Source: JAICUY01 sp038250515 (lineage in GTDB: Bacteria; Chloroflexota; Limnocylindria; QHBO01). From it: DNA of 64,000 bases. This document shows, in pieces, positions 33,589-41,513 of this stretch. Where the stretch lies: the NCBI GenBank assembly GCA_038250515.1, contig JBBSCG010000004.1, positions 1 to 64,000 of the forward strand, in the 5' to 3' direction. Made by a program: the position numbers and the translations under genes. The notes below the pieces were generated by a model that was not told the DNA's origin, did not search any database, and worked only from the letters and a program-made list of their open reading frames with translations. Each line of letters opens with the position of its first letter. The first letter of the stretch is position 1.

Positions 33589-33951
33589 AACGAATCCACC
33601 ACCGACCGGCGCATCGGCCCAGCCGCCGAACGCCTGGGTCTCTCGCCGCGCATGGTCCGCTACCTCGAGGCGCAGGGCGTACTGTGCAGCGAGCGCGGCC
33701 CCGGCCCACGGGGCCACCGGCATTTTCCACCGCCTGAGCTCCTGCTCGGCGCCGCGGCCGTCGCGGCAGCCGATGCAGGGCACCCGACCGCCACACTGCG
33801 CGCGCTGCGCGATCTGGCCGACCGCCGCGTCCGCGCGGCACTGGAGAGCGACGATCCGCTGCAGCGCTTCGAGCTGCTGGCGCTCGCGCGGGCCGTTGAG
33901 GAGGCGACGCGCCTGGATCCGGCCCCGCCGCAGCCTCCACCCGCACCATGA
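33586..33951 (+). CDS. MerR-like transcriptional regulator
   Basis: A 121-residue regulator with a MerR-type winged helix: IGPAAERLGLSPRMVRYLEAQ, then GHRHFPPPELL. The effector domain is short and Pro/Ala-rich, with no Cys, so a metal-sensing role is not supported. Its stop overlaps the start of a truncated transporter gene (ATGA). It may originally have controlled that transporter. The inverted repeat at its start suggests autoregulation. Confidence 0.75.
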   Translation: MNESTTDRRIGPAAERLGLSPRMVRYLEAQGVLCSERGPGPRGHRHFPPPELLLGAAAVAAADAGHPTATLRALRDLADRRVRAALESDDPLQRFELLALARAVEEATRLDPAPPQPPPAP

Positions 33952-34565
33952 CCGCACGACTGGGCCTCGCACCACGATTGGGCCTCGCGTCGCTGCCGGC
34001 ACTCGTCGTTGCCTGCCTGGCGCTCATCAGCGCGCCGCTCGGTCCGTTGCGCGACACGGTGCTGCTGGTCGTCGTGCTCCGATGGCACTCGCGCTCGCTT
34101 CCCTTGGCTGGACCGACGTCCTGGCAGATCGGCTCTCGGTGCTCGGCTCCGGTCGGGCTGGCGATGGCGCGGCGGGGGATCGGCAGCTCCGCCGACCAGG
34201 TCGACGCCGCCATCTATGGCAGCAACGTCGGATCGATGCTGTTCCCACTCAGCAACCTGACAAACCTCTTGGTGGTTTCGGCGAGCGGGGTGACCTTCGC
34301 CGCATTCGTCGGAGCGGCCGCGGTGCCGCAGCTCGCGGCCGCGGTTGTCGTCGGCGCGCTGCTGTACCGGCGCCTCGCGCGCCAGCCGGCCGGGCCTGTT
34401 GCCGCGGTGAAGCTGCCCTCGATTCCGAGGACGCCCCGCTTGTTGGCCGGCGCGGCCGCCCTCCTTTCGTCGGTCGCCGCGGTGGCACCCGGCTTTCTCG
34501 GTGGAGACGTGCCACGCCGAGCCGAGGTACTCGCAGCCTGCGCGGTGCTGCTGCTCATCGGCTAG
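33948..34565 (+). pseudogene. Truncated SLC13/ArsB-type permease
   Basis: A 205-codon frame that keeps only the first-half hallmark of ArsB/NhaD-type permeases: AIYGSNVGSMLFPLSNLTNL followed by helices (VTFAAFVGAAAVPQLAAAVV). Family members have ~400 residues, two such halves and ten or more helices. Around 34075-34140 a better membrane-like continuation (MALALASLGWTDVLADRL) is in another frame, suggesting at least one frameshift or deletion. It overlaps the MerR gene, so the unit was probably regulator plus transporter. A short functional protein cannot be excluded. Confidence 0.55.
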
Positions 34566-34570
34566 CGCCG

Positions 34571-34576
34571 CATACT
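34571..34576 (+). promoter_or_regulatory. -10 hexamer for leaderless PHP-gene transcript
   Basis: CATACT, 6 nt before ATG 34583. Confidence 0.45.
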
Positions 34577-34582
34577 CGTCCG

Positions 34583-35608
34583 ATGCGTGACGTCGTCGCC
34601 GATCTGAAACGGATGGCCTTCCTGCTCGAGGCGGCGCACGAGCCCGGCTATCGCGTCAGGGCATTTCGGGCTGTGGCCGGCCTTCTTGTCGGACTGACCG
34701 AATCCGAGCTTGCCGATCGGGTTCGTGCCGGGACGCTCCGGGAACTTCCGGGCATCGGCGAGGTGCTTGAGCGAACGATCCTCGAATCGGTGCGCGATGA
34801 GGAGCCGGTCTACCTGCGCCGGCTGGAGGCGACTGGCGGTCGTCCGGCGGTCAAGGGTGGCAGCGAGCTGTGCGCCGCTCTGCGTGGCGACTGCCATGTC
34901 CACTCGGATTGGAGCGACGGTGGGTCGCCGATTCGTGAGATGGCGGAGACCGCGCGCGACATCGGCCACGAGTACATCGTGCTGACCGATCACTCGCCGA
35001 GACTGACCGTGGCTCATGGGCTCTCGCCGGCGCGGCTGCGGACACAGCTCGATGCGGTGGCTCGTCTGAATGCGGATCTGGCGCCGTTCCGCATCCTGGC
35101 CGGGATCGAGGTCGACATCCTGCCGGACGGTTCGCTGGACCAGGAAGCCGAGCTGCTCGACCGCCTGGACGTGGTGGTCGGCAGCGTCCATTCCGAACTG
35201 CGCTTGCCGGCCGGGTCGATGACCCGGCGGCTCGTGACTGCACTGGCCGACCCGCATCTCGACGTGCTGGGGCACGTTACCGGACGCCTGAAGACGCGCA
35301 AGCGGCCGCGTCCGGAATCGGAGTTCGATGCCGAGATCGTCTTCGCCGCCGCCGTTCGATTCGACAAGGCGATCGAGATCAACAGCCGTCCCGAGCGAGC
35401 GGACCCACCGAAGCGGCTGCTGCGCCTTGCGGTCGAGGCCGGGTGTCGGATTGCGATCGACTCGGATGCGCACGCACCGGGTCAACTGGCATGGCAGCCG
35501 TTCGGCTGCGAGCGCGGGGCGCGCTGCGGCGTCGAGGTTGCATCGGTCGTCAATGCCATGTCGGCCGACGAGCTGGTGCGTTGGGCGGGGACTCACCAGG
35601 CCCAGTGA
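34583..35608 (+). CDS. PHP-domain phosphoesterase with PolX-type 8-kDa domain, palm missing
   Basis: A 341-residue protein. Residues 1-75 resemble the N-terminal 8-kDa helix-hairpin-helix domain of family X polymerases (LKRMAFLLEAAHE then YRVRAFRAVAGLL, LRELPGIGEVLE). Residues ~100-330 form a PHP domain with metal ligands in DCHVHSDWSDG, LTDHSPRL, GIEVDIL, VGSVHSEL and DSDAHAP. The nucleotidyltransferase palm that joins these in PolX is absent. It should hydrolyse a phosphoester, possibly as a 3' exonuclease or phosphatase at DNA ends. The ATG at 34583 follows a CATACT hexamer. Confidence 0.85.
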   Translation: MRDVVADLKRMAFLLEAAHEPGYRVRAFRAVAGLLVGLTESELADRVRAGTLRELPGIGEVLERTILESVRDEEPVYLRRLEATGGRPAVKGGSELCAALRGDCHVHSDWSDGGSPIREMAETARDIGHEYIVLTDHSPRLTVAHGLSPARLRTQLDAVARLNADLAPFRILAGIEVDILPDGSLDQEAELLDRLDVVVGSVHSELRLPAGSMTRRLVTALADPHLDVLGHVTGRLKTRKRPRPESEFDAEIVFAAAVRFDKAIEINSRPERADPPKRLLRLAVEAGCRIAIDSDAHAPGQLAWQPFGCERGARCGVEVASVVNAMSADELVRWAGTHQAQ

Positions 35609-35635
35609 ATTCGGGCGCTTCGACCGCCGAGCTCG

Positions 35636-35670
35636 AAGAAAAAGAAGAGGCGCCCCTTGCGGGACGCCTC
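35636..35670 (-). terminator. Intrinsic terminator of the cold-shock gene
   Basis: A 10-bp stem with a GCAA tetraloop (35647-35670) is followed on the minus strand by TTCTTTTTCTT. Confidence 0.85.
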
Positions 35671-35706
35671 GTTCGTCGTCAGCGGCCCGGAATGGGCCGC
35701 ATCGGT

Positions 35707-35913
35707 CTATTCGACCGGCGCAACGTTCGTCGCGCGGGGGCCGCGGTCGGAACGCTCCGTGTCGAAGTTGACCGCCTGTCCAACCTGGAGCTGCTCGATC
35801 TGCAGTCCATCGGCCAGGCCGGAGAAGTGGAAGAAGTGCTCGTTGCCACGGTCGTCGGCAATGAAGCCGAATCCGCGGTCCGCAACGATGCGCTTGATAG
35901 TGCCAGTAGGCAT
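35707..35913 (-). CDS. Cold-shock protein, CspA family
   Basis: A 68-residue OB-fold protein. RNP1 (GFGFIADD) and RNP2 (EHFFHFS) are intact, so it should bind single-stranded RNA and act as a chaperone. A GGAGG site lies ~11 nt upstream. The gene ends in a strong intrinsic terminator and is probably a single-gene unit with its own leader. Confidence 0.95.
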   Translation of the reverse strand: MPTGTIKRIVADRGFGFIADDRGNEHFFHFSGLADGLQIEQLQVGQAVNFDTERSDRGPRATNVAPVE

Positions 35914-36079
35914 GATTTGTTCGGGCCTCCTCGGACCGATGCAGAAACGCTCGCAATCGCAATCCGAAAGGAGTACGCCGACGCTTCGTGATTGAGCAGT
36001 GTGGAGCCTCGCCGGCGCTTCGTCAATGCACCATACTTGGATTCATCATCCCGAGCAGCCACAGCCAGGAGAAAGCGCC

Positions 36080-36283
36080 ATGTCCGTCGCCAGGGTTACC
36101 GAGCTTTCATGCACCTCTACCGATAGCTTCGAGGAGGCCATCCGCCAGGGTATCGAGCGCGCCGGAAAGACGTTGCGTCAGGTCCGCAGCGCCTGGGTCA
36201 AGGAGCAGCGCGTCAACGTCGGCCGCGATGGCACGATCGAGTTCCAGGCCAATATCCTGGTCACCTTCGTCCTCGAGGACTGA
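36080..36283 (+). CDS. Dodecin family flavin-binding protein
   Basis: A 67-residue protein with the dodecin pattern: VTELSCTSTDSFEEAI, then QVRSAWVKEQRVNV with the flavin-stacking Trp, and FQANILVTFVLED. Dodecins form 12-mers that store riboflavin or FMN. The ATG at 36080 has an AGGAG site; a longer in-frame extension lacks family similarity. The next gene is convergent. Confidence 0.9.
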   Translation: MSVARVTELSCTSTDSFEEAIRQGIERAGKTLRQVRSAWVKEQRVNVGRDGTIEFQANILVTFVLED

Positions 36284-36298
36284 CCGCTCAGAGAGGAA

Positions 36299-37240
36299 TC
36301 AGCTCTCCGCCAGGCCAATCTTGCCGTCCTCGCGACGGAAGCGGGACCGATAGATCGGGTTCGAGACCCGGCTGTTGACCGTGGCGGCATCGAGCGGACG
36401 GTCGCTGCGCGGGGCGCTGTAGCGGCCGCGCTGCACGATCGCCGTGGCGATATCGCCGGCGCTGAGCGGCCCGGACTCAGCGATGACCGCGGCGATCTCC
36501 TCGTGGAGCGGGACGCGTGGACCGCGCTCATTCGCCGCCGGAGCGGCTTGGCCCTCGCCCTTCGGCGGCCTGCCGCGGCGCGCCGGTGTCGTCGTGCGAG
36601 CCGCCTCGGCATTCGTCGCGCTGGTCGCCTCGACGTCCGTCGCGCGCATTACCTCGACGTCCGCCGCGCCGTTCGCCTCGACGCCCGGCTTTGGTGCAGC
36701 CATCGGAGCGTCATTGGAGCGCTTGCGCTGGTCGGGCTTCCGCTGGATCATCGCTGGTCGCGTGCCGACGCTCAGCTCGTCCACGCGACGAGCCAGAGCA
36801 TCCAGGCGCTGGGTCAGCGCGGCGAATGCGCCGCTATCCGGGGAACTGGCGGGCCTCTGTGTGCCACCCGAGCGCTCGGCGTCGAGTCGTTCCTCGATCC
36901 ACGTGGTGACGAGCTCGCCCGGTCGGAGATTGGTCTCGGCGGCGAGCTGCTTCAGCAGTGACAGGCGGCGCGGATCGAGCCGGATCGCCATGCCGCCCTC
37001 GTCCATGGGGCTGCGCGATGGCGGCCGTCCCATGCCGCTGTCGCGGCGATCGCCTCCATACGGGCGGTCGCTGGGCGGATATGACCGCTCGCCGGGGCCG
37101 GAGGGCCGGTCGCGCGGGAATTCGCGTCGCGGGGCGCGGAAGTCGCCGCGATCGCCGTAATCGCGTCGTGGGCCACCACGCTGATCGCTGCGCGGCCGTC
37201 CGCCTGATCGGCCCCCGCCACCTCGTCGGTCATCTTGCAT
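36299..37240 (-). CDS. Predicted nucleoid/DNA-binding protein: RHH-like, AT-hook and HARE-HTH
   Basis: A 313-residue protein. Residues 1-80 are a disordered Arg/Gly/Asp-rich region. Residues ~84-121 resemble a ribbon-helix-helix unit (AIRLDPRRLSLLKQLAAET, then GELVTTWIEERL). Residues ~137-158 may be a coiled coil, ~221-228 an AT-hook (RRGRPPKG), and ~243-313 a HARE-HTH winged helix (PLHEEIAAVIAESGPLSAGD, then SNPIYRSRFRREDGKIGL). I know no protein with this combination. The ATG at 37240 is chosen because TATCGT lies 7 nt upstream; a GTG further up would sit inside that hexamer. It probably compacts DNA or regulates. Confidence 0.75.
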   Translation of the reverse strand: MQDDRRGGGGRSGGRPRSDQRGGPRRDYGDRGDFRAPRREFPRDRPSGPGERSYPPSDRPYGGDRRDSGMGRPPSRSPMDEGGMAIRLDPRRLSLLKQLAAETNLRPGELVTTWIEERLDAERSGGTQRPASSPDSGAFAALTQRLDALARRVDELSVGTRPAMIQRKPDQRKRSNDAPMAAPKPGVEANGAADVEVMRATDVEATSATNAEAARTTTPARRGRPPKGEGQAAPAANERGPRVPLHEEIAAVIAESGPLSAGDIATAIVQRGRYSAPRSDRPLDAATVNSRVSNPIYRSRFRREDGKIGLAES

Positions 37241-38546
37241 GGGCTGCACGATACCCGGCTTCCGGCATGGGCGCCACTCGCCCCATCAGAGCGCCCACCG
37301 TCAGAAGCTGCCGCTCGCCCCTCCGCCGCCGGAGCTCCCGCCGCCACTGAAGCGGCCGCCCGAGCTGCTGGAGCTTGAGGGAGGTGTTGAGCCGATGCTT
37401 CCGAGCGCCGAGAACATGCCGCCGAAAGAGCTCGCCGATCCCGATGGCTGTCCAGCGCGTGATCGCTGGACCGGGCAGATGGGCGAACCAGCCGAGTCGC
37501 AGCGCCTCCTGATCGAGGAGCTGCTTGACGGAAGCGAGCTCGCCGTTGAGCGACCACAGCGAGCTGCGCGTCACGCGGTCGTCGCTTCCCGCCAGGCGGC
37601 GGATGGTCTGGTCGGCGAGCGCCTGTGGTGCCGCCATCGGCCGGTCATCGGTCGCACGGGAAGTCACGAGGATCGCAGGATCGAGGAGCGGGTCCGGAAC
37701 CGAGTCGCGGCGCGCCTCCGCGACCTGGTCGAGGTTCGAGAAGGCGATGTGGCCGCGACTGGCGAGCTCGACCACGGTGGTATCGATGCTGTGCTGCGTG
37801 GCTCTGCCCTGTCGCACCACGGTGGCCAGCGGCGGCGTCATGGCGGCTGGCGGTCCGGCCATCAGCACCGACGGACTATCGAGGTACTCGGGGTCGTCCC
37901 CTTCCCGGCGCCACCTGGCGTAGGCCACGCCGACGAGCATGAGCAGGACCAGCGGCGCCACTACGAGGCCGAGGACGGCATTGAGGCGCCGCATCGTCTC
38001 GAGTCGCTCGCGGCGACCCGGCGTGACCCCCGCTTCGATCGCGTCGACGGCCACGAACAGCGCTCCGTCGATGTCGCCGCCGCTGCGCGCGGCCGGCACC
38101 ATTTGCTGGTCGATAATGTTCGCCCGGCCCTGCTCGTCGATGTAGGCGTTGAGGAAGCCAGAGCCACCGAAAAGGCTGATGCGGCCGTGCAGCTTCATCT
38201 CGTCCAGACCCAGCAGGATGACCAACCCGTCGTCGAATCCTGAGCGGCCGATGCCCCATTGGTCCATCAGCGCTTTCGCGTCGCCGAGGTTCTGCTCCTC
38301 GCTGATGCCGGGCTTCACGTGCAGGTAGACCACGATCTCCGCGCCGCTGCGCGCCTCGATGGCGTCGACGCGCTGTTCAAGCGCCGCTTGGGTGGCTGGC
38401 CTGATCGCCGCCGCACGGTCATAGATCGCCTGGTCGGGCACGGCATTTGGGAAGGGCGGACCGGCGGCGATGGCTCCTGCGGCGACGGCGCTGACTGCCA
38501 GTGCGAGAGCGGTCGCGCGGAGCAGCAGTCGCGTGCGGACGGTCAT
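37230..38546 (-). CDS. TPM-domain/DUF2207-like membrane protein with C-terminal deletion-frameshift
   Basis: A 438-residue frame with a signal peptide, a TPM domain (residues ~35-180; IVVYLHVKPGISEEQN, FDDGLVILLGLDE), one membrane helix (LVVAPLVLLMLVGVAYARW) and a DUF2207-type C-terminal region up to about residue 370 (RWTAIGI). There the frame leaves the family: the expected second helical pair is missing and the residues become basic. In another frame from ~37440 the family tail reappears as SFGGMFSALGSIG and FSGGGSSGGGGASGSF, ending at TGA 37303-37301. So ~130 residues were deleted and the tail is out of frame. Homologues are envelope proteins. TATGCT lies 6 nt before the start. Confidence 0.78.
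   Translation of the reverse strand: MTVRTRLLLRATALALAVSAVAAGAIAAGPPFPNAVPDQAIYDRAAAIRPATQAALEQRVDAIEARSGAEIVVYLHVKPGISEEQNLGDAKALMDQWGIGRSGFDDGLVILLGLDEMKLHGRISLFGGSGFLNAYIDEQGRANIIDQQMVPAARSGGDIDGALFVAVDAIEAGVTPGRRERLETMRRLNAVLGLVVAPLVLLMLVGVAYARWRREGDDPEYLDSPSVLMAGPPAAMTPPLATVVRQGRATQHSIDTTVVELASRGHIAFSNLDQVAEARRDSVPDPLLDPAILVTSRATDDRPMAAPQALADQTIRRLAGSDDRVTRSSLWSLNGELASVKQLLDQEALRLGWFAHLPGPAITRWTAIGIGELFRRHVLGARKHRLNTSLKLQQLGRPLQWRRELRRRRGERQLLTVGALMGRVAPMPEAGYRAAHAR
37248..37253 (-). promoter_or_regulatory. -10 hexamer deciding the start of the DNA-binding protein
   Basis: TATCGT on the minus strand, 7 nt before the ATG at 37240. Confidence 0.5.
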
Positions 38547-38552
38547 TCTCGG

Positions 38553-38558
38553 AGCATA
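38553..38558 (-). promoter_or_regulatory. -10 hexamer of the TPM-domain gene
   Basis: TATGCT on the minus strand, 6 nt before the ATG at 38546. Confidence 0.45.
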
Positions 38559-38704
38559 GCGGGCCGGGTCGTCCGCCGGCCCATTTGACCCGCCGCGGGG
38601 CCACTGGCACTCTTAGTGCGCCTTCCAACGGCAAACGTTCCGGGCGGCATCGTGCCCTTTCGATGCCCTCTCTCGCCGCCCGATGAATCCCATGGAGATC
38701 TCAA

Positions 38705-39307
38705 TTGAAGTATTTCGCCGGGGCGCTGGTCGCCCTGTTCGGCGCTGCAGCCGTCGTAGTTGCGGCCTCTCCCAACGTGTCGGCGTTCCGCGAAGCGCAA
38801 ACGGTGCAGCATCGGCTGCTTGCCCAGGTCGGCGAGCAGCAGGTCCTCTCGGCACGCGGCAGCGGGTCGAGCCGCGGCAGCGTGCGCCAACGCGAGGTCT
38901 TGGCGCCGACGCCCGAACCGACTCCACCGGCGCCGCTCGGGCGGCGTGCGGTCACCAGCCCGCGAGCCACTCTGGCGCCGACCCCTGAGCCGACGCCGGA
39001 CCCGATCTCGGGCGGCCCATCGGTATCAGGTCGCGCCAGCAACTACGCCGGAACCGCCGGCTTCAGCGGACAGGCGGTGGTGGCTCTACCGGGCGCGCTT
39101 GGCGGCCACTACACCGGATCGATCAACGGCTATGTCACCGTCTGCGCGGACCGATGCGCCCGACTGCCCGTCGCCGATTGGTGCCAGTGCTACTGGGGAA
39201 CGGACGATCAGCGGGTCATCGACCTGAGCTACGCCGCCTGGGCGGTGGTCAGCGACCAGCCGCGGTCGCGCGGCATTCTGTCGGTCCGGCTGATCCTCGA
39301 GGGCTGA
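38705..39307 (+). CDS. Exported RlpA-like double-psi beta-barrel protein
   Basis: A 200-residue exported protein with a TTG start (GGAG 38694-38698 region upstream). A signal peptide (YFAGALVALFGAAAVVVAAS) is followed by two PTPEPTP-rich linkers (residues ~63-100) and a ~90-residue C-terminal domain of RlpA/DPBB type: SGRASNYAGTAG, YVTVCADRCARL, WCQCYWGTDDQRVIDLSYAA. Four cysteines there may form disulfides. The conserved Asp of the barrel lies in VIDLSYAAW. Such proteins bind or cleave peptidoglycan. Confidence 0.72.
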   Translation: MKYFAGALVALFGAAAVVVAASPNVSAFREAQTVQHRLLAQVGEQQVLSARGSGSSRGSVRQREVLAPTPEPTPPAPLGRRAVTSPRATLAPTPEPTPDPISGGPSVSGRASNYAGTAGFSGQAVVALPGALGGHYTGSINGYVTVCADRCARLPVADWCQCYWGTDDQRVIDLSYAAWAVVSDQPRSRGILSVRLILEG

Positions 39308-39311
39308 GGCG

Positions 39312-39758
39312 CTACTGGCACGCGACGCTGACGTCGGCAGCCCCGGCGATGCCGGGAATCCGCTCGTCAAAGGTGATCGAGCTGCCGCCGGGCACCTGGG
39401 GCGAGAGGATTGAGCGACTCTGCAGTGAGCGGCCCTCGCCGTCCTGAGCGATCAGCTGGCATTTCGCACGTCCGGGCTTGGTGCCTTCGTTGGTGACCGA
39501 GACCGTCGCCTGGAGGCTGCCGCCGGCTGTTCGCGTGTCGACGATCTCACCACGGTACGGTCCAACGCCGCGCAGTGCCAGGCTGGCGGCGACCGCCAAG
39601 AGGACCACGCCCAGCACGATGCCGACCGCCATCGTGCCGTGGTACTGGCTCGCCGACGGCGTCGCCATGCCGGCGCGGTTGCAGATCGCGCATATCGTCT
39701 CGTCCGGGCCGATCTCGCGGCCGCACTTGATGCAGTGGCGGACGTCGCCGGTGGTCAT
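39312..39758 (-). CDS. Zinc-ribbon membrane protein of unknown function
   Basis: A 148-residue protein. Residues ~8-28 are a zinc ribbon (HCIKCGREIGPDETICAICN). A membrane helix follows (AVGIVLGVVLLAVAASLAL, ~44-62), then a ~80-residue extracytoplasmic beta domain of the FxLYD type (LQATVSVTNEGTKPGRAKCQ, then SSITFDERIPGI). The ATG at 39758 overlaps the stop of the DUF1684 gene (ATGA), so a longer in-frame start is rejected. Role unknown. Confidence 0.7.
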   Translation of the reverse strand: MTTGDVRHCIKCGREIGPDETICAICNRAGMATPSASQYHGTMAVGIVLGVVLLAVAASLALRGVGPYRGEIVDTRTAGGSLQATVSVTNEGTKPGRAKCQLIAQDGEGRSLQSRSILSPQVPGGSSITFDERIPGIAGAADVSVACQ

Positions 39759-40384
39759 GACTCGCCGATTCCGGTGAGGCGCTCTCCGGCCTCGATCGGC
39801 ACCGACAGCCAGTTCTCCTGCGGTGCCAGCGGGCAGCTCCAGCGCGGGTCGTAGGTGCACGATGGGTGGTAGGCGTAGTTGAAGTCGAGCGTCAGCTCGT
39901 CGCCGTCTGAGCCGAGGTCCGCGCCCTTGGCCGAGTCCCACAGGTAGCGACCGCCGCCGTACGTGGCATCACCGCTGGTGGCGTCGCGGAATGGGATGAA
40001 GATGCCGCCGCCGTAGTCGTTCAGCCAGTAGACCGATAGCCGGCACGCCGTGCCGCCGACCTCGAACAAGACCCAGCCGATGCGCGAGAAGGGCATCGTC
40101 GCGCTCTCGCCGGAGCGTGGCAGGTCGAGTGGCGGCGCAGCAGCATCGGGCTCAAGACGAGCGGACATGTGAAGCGTCGGATCATGGCGCCAGTAGGCCA
40201 GGCCGCGGAAATCGCGGCGCTCGTCGGGCGGAATGGGGGACTGCGCATGCTCGGCGAAGAGCCGGTCCTTGCGCGAGCGGAAGTTCACCAGGCGCAACGG
40301 AGTCGCACGGCGGTCGCGGCGCAGCGCGTCGTAGAGCGCGAAGACGCGGCGGCGATAGTCGGCGAGCTCGAGATGGTCGGACAT
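39755..40384 (-). CDS. DUF1684 domain protein
   Basis: A 209-residue cytoplasmic protein of the DUF1684 family: VYWLNDYGGGIFIPFRDATS, TYGGGRYLWDS and LDFNYAYHPSCTYDPRW are the hallmark stretches. No signal peptide or helix is seen. Function is unknown; members are scattered in soil bacteria and archaea. It is cotranscribed with the zinc-ribbon membrane protein by a 4-nt overlap. Confidence 0.85.
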   Translation of the reverse strand: MSDHLELADYRRRVFALYDALRRDRRATPLRLVNFRSRKDRLFAEHAQSPIPPDERRDFRGLAYWRHDPTLHMSARLEPDAAAPPLDLPRSGESATMPFSRIGWVLFEVGGTACRLSVYWLNDYGGGIFIPFRDATSGDATYGGGRYLWDSAKGADLGSDGDELTLDFNYAYHPSCTYDPRWSCPLAPQENWLSVPIEAGERLTGIGES

Positions 40385-40406
40385 GAGTCTGGTGAGCGCA
40401 AGGATA

Positions 40407-40438
40407 AGGGGCGGCGAGCCTTTCGGCCGGTCGCCCCT
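40407..40438 (-). terminator. Hairpin downstream of the osmoprotectant ABC operon
   Basis: AGGGGCG and CGCCCCT (7 bp) enclose a GC-rich loop, with TTATCCTT after it on the minus strand. The T-run is weak. Confidence 0.4.
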
Positions 40439-40462
40439 CGCGGTGTTGCCCAGGAGCAGGCC

Positions 40463-41407
40463 CTAGGTCAGGCCGTTGTCCTGCAGGAACTGCTTCGCCA
40501 CGGTGGCGACGTCCTTCTGGTCGACGGCCACCTGCACGCCGAGCTTGGTCAGGATATCGGTCGTCATCTTGGCCGAGACGTCATTCAGCGTCTTGGCGAA
40601 GTCGTCACCGCCCGCGTTGAGCAGATCCTTCGTGGTGATCGGCGCGATATTGTCCGCCGGCTGTGACTTCATGTCGTCCTCGAGCAGCACGAAGTTGAAC
40701 CGCTCGATGTCCGGCTGGGTGGTGCACAGCTCGGCGATGTCCACGGCGCCGGTCTGCAGCGCTTGAGCGATCGGCGCGTCGCAGGCGGCGAGCTTCTCGA
40801 CGTCGAGTGAATCGAAGTTGATCCCGTACAGCTTGAGCGCACCGGAGCACAGCTCGTTCGTCTTGCATTCGGGCGGTAGCCCCCATTTCACCTGGTCGGC
40901 GACCTTGGCGAGGTCGCTCATGGTCTTGAGGCTGAACTTGTCGGCCGTCTCCTGGCGCACCACGAAGCCGTTCTGGTCCTGCGCCGGCGTCGCGTCGAGC
41001 AGTTCCAGGTTCTTCGACTTGAGCGCAGCGGCGAGCGCGGTGTGGGTCGCGTCGGCGTCGCCGGTCGGCGCCCCCTTGAGGAACTTCAGCTCGGAGCCGA
41101 TGTATTCCGGCAGCAGATTGACCTGGCCGCTCTCAAGTGCCGGTTGGGTTGCTTCGCGTGTTCCGAGGTTCAGCTTGCGCTCGACCGTATATCCGTGCGC
41201 TTCGAGCGCCTGGGCGTAGATTTCCGCCATCAGCTGCGACTCGTAAAAGCCTGCCGAGCCGACCGTGACCGTGGGTTTGGTGCCGCCACTGGCGGGCACG
41301 CTTCCGTTCGCCGAAGGTGACGTGCTGCTGCCCCCACCCGTCGTGCACGCGCTGACGACCAGCGCGAGCAGCGACGCCCCGAGGGCGAGCCTGCGGTGTA
41401 GCCGCAT
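40463..41407 (-). CDS. Glycine betaine/choline-type ABC substrate-binding lipoprotein
   Basis: A 314-residue lipoprotein. The lipobox is LVVSAC (Cys21), followed by a Ser/Gly linker. The rest has the OpuAC/OsmF fold: TVTVGSAGFYESQLMAEIYA, NLLPEYIGSELKFLKG and QALQTGAVDIAELCTTQPDI. It should deliver a quaternary amine such as glycine betaine to the two permeases encoded upstream. An AAGGAG site precedes the ATG. It is the last gene of a four-gene operon. Confidence 0.9.
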   Translation of the reverse strand: MRLHRRLALGASLLALVVSACTTGGGSSTSPSANGSVPASGGTKPTVTVGSAGFYESQLMAEIYAQALEAHGYTVERKLNLGTREATQPALESGQVNLLPEYIGSELKFLKGAPTGDADATHTALAAALKSKNLELLDATPAQDQNGFVVRQETADKFSLKTMSDLAKVADQVKWGLPPECKTNELCSGALKLYGINFDSLDVEKLAACDAPIAQALQTGAVDIAELCTTQPDIERFNFVLLEDDMKSQPADNIAPITTKDLLNAGGDDFAKTLNDVSAKMTTDILTKLGVQVAVDQKDVATVAKQFLQDNGLT

Positions 41408-41513
41408 TGGGTTCTCCTTGTTCTGATGCCTCCCGCGTCGCGGCGCAACGCACAGGCAAGCGCCGAGTTTAGCAGGGCTCCCATGACAGGCCGATGAAGC
41501 TGTATCCGCTTAC

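Noticed and set aside
33773..35608. A 611-codon plus-strand frame that runs through the MerR and permease genes into the PHP gene
   Set aside because: Only the part after 34583 is a protein family; the rest is Arg/Gly-rich shadow, and a -10 hexamer precedes ATG 34583.
38570..38704. c-di-AMP riboswitch, often found before RlpA-like genes
   Set aside because: The conserved c-di-AMP core sequences are not present in this leader.
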